8,541 nucleotides of DNA from Clostridia bacterium (GCA_003554565.1 PWGR01000309.1:1-8541), one strand, 5' to 3'; shown: positions 1-6,191, counted from the first letter of the stretch. Notes: generated by a model from the letters alone, not told the origin. Numbers and translations: made by a program.

Positions 1-1
1 C

Positions 2-1945
2 CTGCCGGATGGTTCGGTAAAGAAAGTAGAAAAGGGCAGCACTGTTCTGGATGTGGCCAGATCCATCGGCCCCGGGCTTGCCCGCGATGCCATTGGTGGA
101 TACCTTGACGGCAGACCAATGGGGCTGTCTGAGGCGTTAGAATATGGCGGGCACATGCGAATCCTGACCTTTGCAGATGAAGAAGGCCAGGAAATCTACA
201 GACACACCGTTGCCCACATTATGGCGCAGGCTGTCAAGAGGCTGTGCGATGATGTAAAGCTGGGCATAGGACCCGCGATAGAGGACGGCTTCTACTATGA
301 TTTTGATCTTCCGGAGACAATCACCCCGGAAGATCTGCCGGACATTGAGCAGCAGATGCACACAATTATTGATGAGGATCTGTCCATTGAGTGTGTCACC
401 TACGAGCGCGATGAGGCATTGGAGCGCTTCCGTGATATGGGGGAGACGTACAAGGTGGAATTGATCGAGGATATGGATGATGACGTGATCTCTTGCTACC
501 GACAGGGCGAATTCATTGATCTCTGCCGGGGACCCCACCTGCCCTCGACCGGCCGCGTGCGGGCACTCTCCCTGCTGAGTGTCGCAGGGGCGTACTGGCG
601 CGGGGATGAGACGAGACCGCAGATGCAGAGGATATACGGAACCGCTTTTGAGCAGGAAAAAGACCTGAAGGAACACGTCGAACGTATCGAGGAGGCCCGG
701 CAACGCGACCACCGCCGTCTCGGACGCGATCTCGACCTGTACAGTACGCACGAGGAGGGCGGGGCGGGCCTGATTTACTGGCATCCCCGCGGCTCGGTGG
801 TACGTGAAATCATAGAGGACTTCTGGCGGTCTGTCCATCGCGATCGGGGCTATGACATAGTGTACACGCCGCATATTGCCAAGAAGGACCTGTGGAGGAG
901 GAGCGGGCACCTGGACACTTTCTGGGAGGACATGTACCCGTCGATGGATGTCGAGGGTACGGAGTATCTGCTGAAGCCCATGAACTGTCCGTTTCACATA
1001 CTGATGTACAAGACCGATACGCGAAGTTATCGCGATCTTCCTCTGAGGTGGGCCGAACTGGGTACTGTATACCGCTATGAGCGTTCGGGTGCACTGCATG
1101 GTCTGCTGCGCGTGCGCGGCCTCACGCAGGATGACGCGCACATTTTCTGCCGGCCCGATCAGGTCGAAGAGGAAATTATCGGGGTGGTTCGCCTCGCCGA
1201 ATACATGCTCAACAGTTTCGGCTATCACAAGTATGAGATAAAGCTTTCGACGCGGGCCGAGGAGGATCCGGAGGAGAAGTACATCGGCGAGCCAGAGGTG
1301 TGGGAAATGTCGCAAAATGCCCTCCGCAACGTACTGGAGCGGATGGGAGTGAACTATCTTGAGGATCCCGGCGAAGCCAAGTTCTATGGTCCGGCGATTG
1401 ACATCGATGTGTTCGACGCCCTTGGACGGGGTTGGCAGGGACCGACGGTGCAGCTCGACTTCAATCTTCCGGAAAGATTCGATATGACCTACGTCGATGA
1501 GGAGGGCGAACACCAGCGGCCCGTCATGATACACCGTACTGTTCTTGGAGCCATGGAGAGGTTTTTCGGCGGTCTGGTGGAGCATTACCGGGGAGCGTTC
1601 CCGACCTGGCTCGCTCCGGTACAGGTCGTTATTATACCAATCACCGATGATCACTCCGAGTATGCCGAATCTGTGGCCAGGGATCTTCGCGCCAGGGATG
1701 TCCGGGTCGAAGTAGATGATCGAAACGAGAAAGTCGGTTACAAAATACGGGCAGCGGAAATTGATCGGGTGCCGTATATGCTGGTTGTCGGTGCCCGGGA
1801 GGTAGAAGATGAGACGGTCTCGTTACGCACCCGCGAAGAGGGTGACCTCGGACCGACTTCGGTACAGCAGTTTACCGACGATTTGCTGACTGACATCAGG
1901 GAACGGGGGATGAGGCGCCTGGGGCGAGAGGATTTGCCGGACTGA
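2..1945 (+). CDS. thrS: Threonyl-tRNA synthetase, 5'-truncated by window edge
   Basis: Cytoplasmic class II aminoacyl-tRNA synthetase that charges tRNA-Thr with threonine and edits mis-attached serine. The frame is open to the window edge: codons from position 2 read LPDGSVKKVEKGSTVLDVA, the start of the N-terminal TGS domain. The GTG at 53 is therefore internal and the true start lies a few codons upstream. Counting from that GTG as residue 1, the editing domain has HTVAH (H51, H55) and CRGPHLPSTG (C158). The catalytic core has the zinc ligands C312 (MNCPFH), H363 (DDAHIF) and H494 (MIHR), at spacings matching E. coli C334/H385/H511. The class II motif 2 region is around residues 340-356, and the anticodon-binding domain runs from about 520 to 630. 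The alignment implies a full protein of about 650 residues, normal for the family. It is unusually rich in Asp/Glu. The infC promoter lies 58 bases downstream and no convincing thrS terminator is seen. Identification is very secure. Confidence 0.97.
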   Translation: MPDGSVKKVEKGSTVLDVARSIGPGLARDAIGGYLDGRPMGLSEALEYGGHMRILTFADEEGQEIYRHTVAHIMAQAVKRLCDDVKLGIGPAIEDGFYYDFDLPETITPEDLPDIEQQMHTIIDEDLSIECVTYERDEALERFRDMGETYKVELIEDMDDDVISCYRQGEFIDLCRGPHLPSTGRVRALSLLSVAGAYWRGDETRPQMQRIYGTAFEQEKDLKEHVERIEEARQRDHRRLGRDLDLYSTHEEGGAGLIYWHPRGSVVREIIEDFWRSVHRDRGYDIVYTPHIAKKDLWRRSGHLDTFWEDMYPSMDVEGTEYLLKPMNCPFHILMYKTDTRSYRDLPLRWAELGTVYRYERSGALHGLLRVRGLTQDDAHIFCRPDQVEEEIIGVVRLAEYMLNSFGYHKYEIKLSTRAEEDPEEKYIGEPEVWEMSQNALRNVLERMGVNYLEDPGEAKFYGPAIDIDVFDALGRGWQGPTVQLDFNLPERFDMTYVDEEGEHQRPVMIHRTVLGAMERFFGGLVEHYRGAFPTWLAPVQVVIIPITDDHSEYAESVARDLRARDVRVEVDDRNEKVGYKIRAAEIDRVPYMLVVGAREVEDETVSLRTREEGDLGPTSVQQFTDDLLTDIRERGMRRLGREDLPD

Positions 1946-2003
1946 GTGTAGATGAGACGACTTGAGTGCGGTGGAGACGGGATTATGCGGGTTATCCCGC
2001 CCT

Positions 2004-2033
2004 TTGACCGTCCTTATCGGGCCGTGATATACT
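2004..2033 (+). promoter_or_regulatory. σA-type promoter of the infC-rpmI-rplT operon
   Basis: TTGACC (2004-2009) is followed after 18 bases by TATACT (2028-2033). A TG dinucleotide one base before the -10 gives the extended form TGaTATACT. Transcription should start near 2040, leaving a leader of about 165 bases before infC. It lies in the gap after thrS, so the infC operon can be transcribed independently of thrS. This is seen in sequence only; the start site is inferred. Confidence 0.72.
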
Positions 2034-2160
2034 CTTTCTGGTGGAATTATCAATACTGGTCTAAGAAGGAGTCATCCGCTCCTCACCTGCCGGCGCACTC
2101 CGGTGCAGCTTGTAGGTCTGGACATTGCATATAAGTGCGTGTGCCCTTGTGGGCAGCATT

Positions 2161-2197
2161 GGAGCGGATGATGTCCTTCATCCGCTCTTAATACTTT
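2161..2197 (+). terminator. Conditional terminator hairpin in infC leader
   Basis: GAGCGGATGA (2162-2171) pairs perfectly with TCATCCGCTC (2178-2187), with a G·U pair extending the base (2161/2188) and a 6-base loop. The downstream tract is only moderately T-rich (ttaatacttt). This suits a weak or regulated terminator better than a constitutive one. The infC Shine-Dalgarno starts 12 bases after the stem, so an effect on translation is also possible. Confidence 0.5.
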
Positions 2198-2199
2198 CT

Positions 2200-2207
2200 G
2201 GGGGTGA
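2200..2207 (+). promoter_or_regulatory. infC Shine-Dalgarno, poorly placed for the GTG start
   Basis: GGGGGTGA pairs with the 16S rRNA tail over eight positions, with one G·U wobble. It directly abuts the GTG at 2208, leaving only 3 bases after the GG(A)GG core. It lies 9 bases before the in-frame ATA at 2214. Most other start sites in this window have 8-9 bases at this spacing (rpmI 8, rplT 9, binding protein 8, second permease 9). The site therefore argues for initiation at ATA 2214. Confidence 0.6.
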
Positions 2208-2735
2208 GTGCCAATAGACAGAGAGCTTCGCATCAATGAACAGGTCCGGGCCAGGAAAATTCGCCTGATTGATGAAGGCGGTGAACAGGTGGGGATTGTT
2301 CCCCTGCAGCAGGCCATCAATGCCGCCTACGAACAGGATCTGGATCTGGTGGAGGTGGCGCCGGGAGCCGACCCCCCGGTGTGCCGGATCATGGACTACG
2401 GCAAGTATAAGTATGAGCAGGACAAGAGTCGCCGTGAGGCCCGCAAGCGCCAGAAGACCATGCAGGTGAAAGAGGTAAAGCTGCGACCCTCCATAGAGGA
2501 CCACGATTTCGGCGTCAAGAAGAAAAATGCCGAGCGCTTTTTGGGGGACGGTAACAAGGTCAAGGTCACGATCATGTTCCGCGGCCGTGAGATTGTCCAT
2601 TCTCGCCTGGGCAGGCAGCTGCTGCAGAGAATGCACGATGAGCTTTCGGACATCGCGACGGTGGAAAAACGGCCCAATCTCGAGGGTCACAACATGATCA
2701 TGGTATTGGCCCCGGAGGACAAGAAAGAAGACTGA
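2208..2735 (+). CDS. infC: Translation initiation factor IF-3
   Basis: IF-3 binds the 30S subunit, keeps it apart from 50S, and checks start codon and initiator tRNA. The 175-residue frame has the usual N-terminal domain (RINEQVRARKIRLID, residues 8-22), the APGADPPVCRIMDYGKYKYEQ region at 51-71 covering the family signature, a basic linker (about 72-90) and the C-terminal domain ending in MIMVLAPEDKK. Length is normal. The coordinates use the GTG at 2208, which has an in-frame TGA immediately before it. However, the Shine-Dalgarno spacing and alignment with Geobacillus IF-3 (recalled as starting at an AUU just before SKDFIINEQ) both point to the ATA at 2214, giving 173 residues. Non-canonical AUU/AUA/AUC starts are the known basis of IF-3 autoregulation in other bacteria. 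It is the first gene of the operon; rpmI follows after 20 bases. Confidence 0.96.
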   Translation: MPIDRELRINEQVRARKIRLIDEGGEQVGIVPLQQAINAAYEQDLDLVEVAPGADPPVCRIMDYGKYKYEQDKSRREARKRQKTMQVKEVKLRPSIEDHDFGVKKKNAERFLGDGNKVKVTIMFRGREIVHSRLGRQLLQRMHDELSDIATVEKRPNLEGHNMIMVLAPEDKKED

Positions 2736-2755
2736 CGGATTGAGGGGTTTACATC

Positions 2756-2944
2756 ATGTCGAAGATGAAGACACGCAAGTCCATGGCGAAGAGGTTCAAG
2801 AAGACTGCAAAGGGACGTTTCAAGCGAAAGCAGGCGGGTAATGACCACCTGCGTACCAAAAAGAGGAGCCTCAGGCGTCGTCGACTGCGTCGCAATAAAC
2901 TGGTATCCAAAACTGACGAGAAACGCCTACGGAAACTGCTGTGA
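2756..2944 (+). CDS. rpmI: 50S ribosomal protein L35 (bL35)
   Basis: Small, highly basic protein of the large ribosomal subunit. Its 62 residues begin MSKMKTRKSMAKRFKKT, matching the family opening (MPKMKT...AKRFKKT), followed by the KGRFKRKQAG segment and an Arg/Lys-rich helix ending RLRKLL. Length is at the short end of the usual 62-66. The first ATG is chosen because family members carry three residues before the KMKT element and because GAGGGG at 2742-2747 sits 8 bases upstream. It lies between infC (20-base gap) and rplT (30-base gap), the standard order in this operon, and should be co-transcribed under the infC leader. Confidence 0.96.
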   Translation: MSKMKTRKSMAKRFKKTAKGRFKRKQAGNDHLRTKKRSLRRRRLRRNKLVSKTDEKRLRKLL

Positions 2945-2974
2945 GGTAAGGGCGGCAACAGGAGGTAGAGTGCA

Positions 2975-3334
2975 ATGCCGAGGGTGAAACGCAGTGTCAG
3001 CAAGCGCAGGAGAAGAAAGAAGATAAAAAAGCTGGCCAAAGGATACAGGGGAGCCGCCGGACGCCTGTTTCGGCCGGGCAATGAACGCGTTCTGAAAGCC
3101 TACTGGTATGCGTATCGTGATCGGCGCCGCAAAAAGAGAGACTTTCGGCGCTTGTGGATTACCCGGATCAATGCTGCGGCGAGACAGCATGGTCTTTCTT
3201 ACAGCCGCTTCATGCACGGCCTGAAAGAGGCCGGAGTCGAGATTAACAGGAAGGTGCTTGCCGATATGGCGGTCAACGACGGTGAGGCCTTCCAGTCGCT
3301 GGTGCAGGAGGCGCAGGCGCATCTCGATGGTTGA
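2975..3334 (+). CDS. rplT: 50S ribosomal protein L20 (bL20)
   Basis: Early-assembly protein of the large ribosomal subunit that binds 23S rRNA, and in characterised bacteria also the repressor of its own operon. The 119 residues have the long basic N-terminal extension (MPRVKRSVSKRRRRKKIKK), the KGYRGAAGRLFRPG segment at about 22-36 and the globular C-terminal RNA-binding domain (LWITRINAAARQHGLSYS, then INRKVLADMAVND). Length is typical. GGAGG at 2961-2965 lies 9 bases before the ATG. The last 8 bases overlap the start of the methyltransferase gene, suggesting translational coupling. L20 is the likely effector of the structured leader at 2040-2207. Confidence 0.97.
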   Translation: MPRVKRSVSKRRRRKKIKKLAKGYRGAAGRLFRPGNERVLKAYWYAYRDRRRKKRDFRRLWITRINAAARQHGLSYSRFMHGLKEAGVEINRKVLADMAVNDGEAFQSLVQEAQAHLDG

Positions 3335-4175
3335 CCGCGAATGTCAGGGGAGATTCCCCGAAGCGGAAATCAGGAGTTTTCAAAATCGAAGAGTCACAGA
3401 GGCCCGTAAGCTGGCAATGAAGAAGCATCGCCGGCGTACGGGCCTGGTGCTGGTAGAGGGTGTGCGAGCAGTTGAGGCGGCCTGCAAAGCCTCAACTGCT
3501 TTTGACACTCTCTTTTGCTCCAGGGACTTTGCGTGCTGTTCTTCTAACCAGCGCCTCCTGCAGTCCGTCAGCAGGCTGGGCGGTCGGATTGTTTCCACTA
3601 CTCCCGGGATAATCGAGAGTATATCCACTCTGGCCAGTCCGCAGGAGGTAATTGCCGTGGTGTCGCGCCCGGATTTCTCTATCGAGGGGCTGACGAAGCG
3701 GGCCGCGCGGGAAGACAGATCGGTACTTGTATGGTTTGATCGCGTGTCTGATCCTACCAACCTCGGGGCAATCCTGCGTTCTGCTCATTGTCTTGGCGCA
3801 TCCGGTTATCTCAGTGCGCCCGGAACCGTCGGAGCCTTCAACCCGCGGGCGGTTCGCGCTTCGGCGGGAGCGGCATTCTTTCTGCCCGGGGTCGAGGAAA
3901 TCTCGCTGGCCCGTGCCGTAGCGCTCTTTCGCCCCGAGGGTTATAAGTTTGTTGCCGCTTCTCCCCGTAGCGGTGTACCCCTGCAGAGCATTTCTCCTCC
4001 GGAACGCGCTTTGATTATGGTGGGGGAGGAGGCGGACGGTTTGAGTCTCTGCGCGGAGGAATCAGCTGATATACAGGTTCATATTCCCATGGTCGATGAG
4101 GCAGAATCCCTGAACGTCGCGGCAGCCTCTGCTCTTTTGCTTTATCATGTCACCCCGTTGTGGCCGCCGGAGTAA
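3327..4175 (+). CDS. SpoU/TrmH-family RNA 2'-O-ribose methyltransferase
   Basis: Predicted SAM-dependent enzyme methylating a ribose 2'-OH in rRNA or tRNA. The 282 residues have an N-terminal substrate-binding (L30e-like) domain with IRSFQNRRVTEARKL (15-29) and RRRTGLVLVEGVRAVE (35-50). The C-terminal SPOUT knot has motif 1 DPTNLGAILRSA (142-153; N145, R151), motif 2 VGEEADGL (232-239) and motif 3 IPM..AESLNVA (253-265; N263). Motif 2 departs slightly from the usual G.EG.G, with Ala for the middle Gly. The ATG at 3327 is preferred because the N-terminal family match begins soon after it; the frame stays open upstream inside rplT. AGGAGG at 3306-3311 lies 15 bases away, which is far, so coupling to rplT (8-base overlap) may drive translation. 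B. subtilis YsgA/RlmP, an A-loop 23S rRNA methyltransferase, is a possible counterpart, but the exact target cannot be read from sequence. Confidence 0.92.
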   Translation: MVDRECQGRFPEAEIRSFQNRRVTEARKLAMKKHRRRTGLVLVEGVRAVEAACKASTAFDTLFCSRDFACCSSNQRLLQSVSRLGGRIVSTTPGIIESISTLASPQEVIAVVSRPDFSIEGLTKRAAREDRSVLVWFDRVSDPTNLGAILRSAHCLGASGYLSAPGTVGAFNPRAVRASAGAAFFLPGVEEISLARAVALFRPEGYKFVAASPRSGVPLQSISPPERALIMVGEEADGLSLCAEESADIQVHIPMVDEAESLNVAAASALLLYHVTPLWPPE

Positions 4176-4196
4176 GCGATCTGCGGCTCCGGTTTT
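4167..4196 (+). terminator. Probable Rho-independent terminator of the infC operon
   Basis: CCGGAG (4167-4172) pairs with CTCCGG (4187-4192), with a short inner GC/GC helix possible (4176-4177 with 4183-4184), followed by TTTTC. The left arm lies in the last codons of the methyltransferase gene and the TAA stop is in the loop. The T-run is short, so efficiency is uncertain. It separates the translation operon from the transporter operon. Confidence 0.55.
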
Positions 4197-4381
4197 CTCG
4201 TCCGGGAACACTCGTTGTTACTAGTGCCTCGCATAAAAATTCGCAACGACATACCTGCAGGAAAACAGCCTTCCCGAATGTATGTACAAATGTGTTGCAG
4301 ACCCGACACAGCCTGAGTCAAATGAGTACACTGATGGACAAATGTGCTTTGCAGATGCCGATAGATCTGCAGGGAAAGTAT
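4197..4381. other. AT-richer non-coding gap upstream of the transporter operon
   Basis: No gene is recognised here. Open frames reading through it (4160-4420 and 4282-4548) have no Shine-Dalgarno, no recognisable protein sequence, and overlap the promoter and leader of the next operon. A hand count gives about 44% GC for 4231-4350, against about 60% in a 60-base sample of the second permease gene. The segment contains an imperfect direct repeat, listed separately, and probably carries regulator sites for the downstream promoter. Confidence 0.5.
4286..4355 (+). repeat. Imperfect direct repeat upstream of the transporter promoter
   Basis: ACAAATGTGTTGCAGA (4286-4301) recurs as ACAAATGTGCTTTGCAGA (4338-4355), starting 52 bases later with a 2-base insertion. 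The 52-base offset is close to five helical turns, so both copies would face the same side of the DNA. The downstream copy ends 26 bases before the -35 box. This would suit a paired activator or repressor site, but no regulator is known and chance cannot be excluded. Confidence 0.35.
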
Positions 4382-4411
4382 TTGACATCACCCCCGGCTC
4401 ACTCTTACAAT
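4382..4411 (+). promoter_or_regulatory. σA-type promoter of the transporter operon
   Basis: A perfect TTGACA (4382-4387) is followed after 18 bases by TACAAT (4406-4411), which matches the consensus -10 at five of six positions. It is the best promoter match in the window. Transcription should start near 4418, giving a leader of about 127 bases before the TTG start of the binding-protein gene. Its location just after the terminator at 4167-4196 supports an independent transporter operon. Confidence 0.75.
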
Positions 4412-4417
4412 GCCGTC

Positions 4418-4544
4418 TGAGTGATAGAATCGTAGGGCTGTCACTGGGAGCTCACATTGACAGGCGCAGGGTCATACAGCCCCCCTTACGGGCAGCTGGT
4501 TTGCGGAAACTGAGCAACAAGCATCCCTTAAGGAGGTTGGACCG
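4418..4544 (+). promoter_or_regulatory. Structured 5' leader of the transporter operon, possible RNA switch
   Basis: Several pairings can be drawn. P1 joins 4420-4427 with 4438-4445 (8 bp, one G·U). P2 joins GGGCTGT 4435-4441 with ACAGCCC 4476-4482 and cannot form together with P1. P3 joins CCCCCTTA 4481-4488 with the Shine-Dalgarno TAAGGAGG 4529-4536 (7 of 8 pairs) and overlaps P2 by two bases. A small GTTT/AAAC hairpin (4499-4510) lies between. This is the logic of translational control by hiding the ribosome site. No known riboswitch consensus was recognised and the pairings were found by eye. Confidence 0.35.
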
Positions 4545-6191
4545 TTGAGGTTGAAAAATTGGCATGTTTTGTGCGTTTCTGTCTTGCTGGTGTTCACAAT
4601 GGCTGTGACACTTGGATGTGCACCCGAAGTCGACGACGAAGCTGATACGGATCCTGATGAGGAGCCGGTTGATGAGCCGGGCGAAGGCGGCACACTGGTC
4701 CTCGGTCAGGCCGAGGAGGCAGATGTGCTTCACCCGCATCGGACTGCGGCGATTGCCGCCAACTTTGTCATGGCGCAGATGGGAGATGCGCTGCTGACGC
4801 GCTGCCCGGAGACCGGGGAGATTGAACCCCATCTCGCGGAGGAGTACGAGGTTGCCGATGACGGAAAAGAGGTAACCTTTCACCTGCGCGAGGATGTGAC
4901 GTTCCACTCGGGAGAACCACTGGACGCTCATGCTTATGAACGGACGCTTTCTGCAGTTGACAAGGAAGGTCACGGGCAGGGCGCCGCCCGTCTCGGCCCT
5001 CTGGAGGACATCCATGTCGAGGATGACTACACTCTGACCCTGACCTTTTCAGAGCCTTTTGGCCCGCTTCTTCTCAACCTGACATCTGCGGGATACCAGC
5101 ATGCCATGGACCCGACTCACCTGGACGAATATGGTCATGATGACTACGGTCGCAATCCATCCAGCACCGGTCCGTGGCAGTTTGATGACTGGATGAGCGG
5201 CGAATCCATCACCCTCACCCGCTACGAGGACTATGCGTGGGCAGAATATTTCTATGACAACGAGTCGGCAGCATACCCCGATGAAATCGAACTGCGCTAT
5301 ATAGAAGAAGACTCCACGCGCATGGCAGCGCTTGAGGCCGGTGAGCTGGACATCTGCAGTGTTTCCCTGGCCGATCTTGACACGTTCAAGGATCACCCGG
5401 AATTTGAACTGGTCGAATATGACCGGGAGGGCAACTGTTCGAACCTCTGGTTCAATCACGACCAGGAACCGCTGGACGATGTCCGGTTGCGCAGGGCACT
5501 TGCCTACGGAATGAACAAGGAAGCAATCATCAATGCAGCAATTGATGGGCACGGGGAGCCCGCTCACGGCATCCTTCCGCCAGTCATGTGGGGTTACTAC
5601 GAAAACATTGAGGATCACGCGTACACCTACCAGCCAGACAAGGCCGCCGAACTACTTGATGAAGCGGGATGGGAGCTTCCTGAAGGTGAAGATGTGAGAG
5701 AAAAGGACGGCGAGACACTGTCGCTTACATTGATGGTCACGCCGGATCAGGAGGTCATGAGAACCTCGGAAATGCTGCAGGCACAGTACAGAGAACTCGG
5801 GGTGGAAATCGAAATAGACACCTATGAGTGGGGTACTCTCATGGAATATCTCTCCGAGGGCCGCCATGATCTGAGCATAGTGGGCTACAGCTCCACTGAC
5901 CCGGACTGGCTGTACCAGATATTCCACTCCGAGGAGGCCGGGGTCGGCCTCAACTGGGCGTTTGTTCGCGATGAAGAAATGGACGAACTGGTCGAGGGCA
6001 TAAGGTATACCTTGGATGAGGAAGAACGTCGGGAGTACGCGGAGGAAGCGCAAATACGTGCCATCGATAATGCGCACTGGGCACCCATCTACCGGAGCGA
6101 CCAGTACATCGCTGTGCACGAGAGAGTCGAGGGCTTCGATGTCAACTTCCGTGGCACCTGGCTTCTGCATGACGTATGGCTTACCGAATGA
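4545..6191 (+). CDS. Lipoprotein substrate-binding protein of peptide/nickel-type ABC importer (SBP family 5)
   Basis: Extracellular, lipid-anchored receptor that captures a peptide, nickel complex or similar solute and delivers it to the membrane permeases. The 548-residue protein starts at TTG, chosen because TTAAGGAGGT lies at the right distance (GGAGG 4532-4536, 8 bases away) and a signal peptide follows at once: basic MRLKNWH, a hydrophobic stretch 8-23, then TLGC with Cys25 as the likely lipidated residue. An acidic linker (about 26-47) leads to GGTLVLGQAEEAD at 48-60. The family signature region is at 97-126 (LAEEYEVADDGKEVTFHLRE...). Further family features are GPWQFDDW, RMAALEAGELDI and RLRRALAYGMNKEAI. 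Composition is extremely acidic (about 124 D+E, 33 K+R, 7 Lys), typical of exported proteins of halophiles. Two permease genes follow. The ligand cannot be assigned from sequence; DppA/OppA-like is as far as I would go. Confidence 0.94.
   Translation: MRLKNWHVLCVSVLLVFTMAVTLGCAPEVDDEADTDPDEEPVDEPGEGGTLVLGQAEEADVLHPHRTAAIAANFVMAQMGDALLTRCPETGEIEPHLAEEYEVADDGKEVTFHLREDVTFHSGEPLDAHAYERTLSAVDKEGHGQGAARLGPLEDIHVEDDYTLTLTFSEPFGPLLLNLTSAGYQHAMDPTHLDEYGHDDYGRNPSSTGPWQFDDWMSGESITLTRYEDYAWAEYFYDNESAAYPDEIELRYIEEDSTRMAALEAGELDICSVSLADLDTFKDHPEFELVEYDREGNCSNLWFNHDQEPLDDVRLRRALAYGMNKEAIINAAIDGHGEPAHGILPPVMWGYYENIEDHAYTYQPDKAAELLDEAGWELPEGEDVREKDGETLSLTLMVTPDQEVMRTSEMLQAQYRELGVEIEIDTYEWGTLMEYLSEGRHDLSIVGYSSTDPDWLYQIFHSEEAGVGLNWAFVRDEEMDELVEGIRYTLDEEERREYAEEAQIRAIDNAHWAPIYRSDQYIAVHERVEGFDVNFRGTWLLHDVWLTE

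Larger units (their letters stand above)
2040..2207 (+). ncRNA. Structured infC leader RNA, L20-leader-like attenuator
   Basis: The leader holds three related segments. A (2072-2082) is perfectly complementary over 11 bases to B (2161-2171). B can instead pair over 10 bases with C (2178-2187). A and C are therefore near-copies competing for B, the usual antiterminator/terminator arrangement. The stretch between A and B contains smaller helices, for example CCGG 2090-2093 with 2100-2103, and TGCCC 2142-2146 with GGGCA 2151-2155. In B. subtilis and relatives this operon is repressed by L20 binding to a leader that mimics its 23S rRNA site (the Rfam L20_leader family), which causes premature termination. 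Position and architecture fit that family. I have not checked the L20-binding consensus itself, so family membership is an inference. Confidence 0.6.

Noticed and set aside
53..55. GTG as the thrS start codon
   Set aside because: The frame upstream to the window edge encodes the conserved first strand of the TGS domain (LPDGSV...), so the GTG is internal.
137..1654. 505-codon open frame on the minus strand opposite thrS
   Set aside because: It lies wholly within thrS, which has every catalytic and zinc residue in place. The minus-strand translation shows no recognisable domain, so it is a by-product of GC-rich codon use.
1978..1999. CGGGAT/ATCCCG hairpin as a thrS terminator
   Set aside because: The stem is only 6 bp with a 10-base loop, and no T-run follows (ccctttgacc). 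Most of what follows is the infC promoter.
3258..3326. Upstream ATG at 3258 as the start of the methyltransferase
   Set aside because: It would place 23 codons of Arg-rich sequence inside rplT with no family counterpart and no Shine-Dalgarno. The ATG at 3327 fits the family N-terminus.
4457..4478. TTGACA at 4457-4462 as a second promoter for the transporter operon
   Set aside because: No acceptable -10 lies 15-19 bases downstream, where the sequence is a C-run; the nearest candidate is only about 10 bases away.
4160..4548. Overlapping plus-strand open frames of 86 and 88 codons in the intergenic gap
   Set aside because: There is no Shine-Dalgarno and no recognisable protein. They run through a strong promoter and leader and into the binding-protein start.
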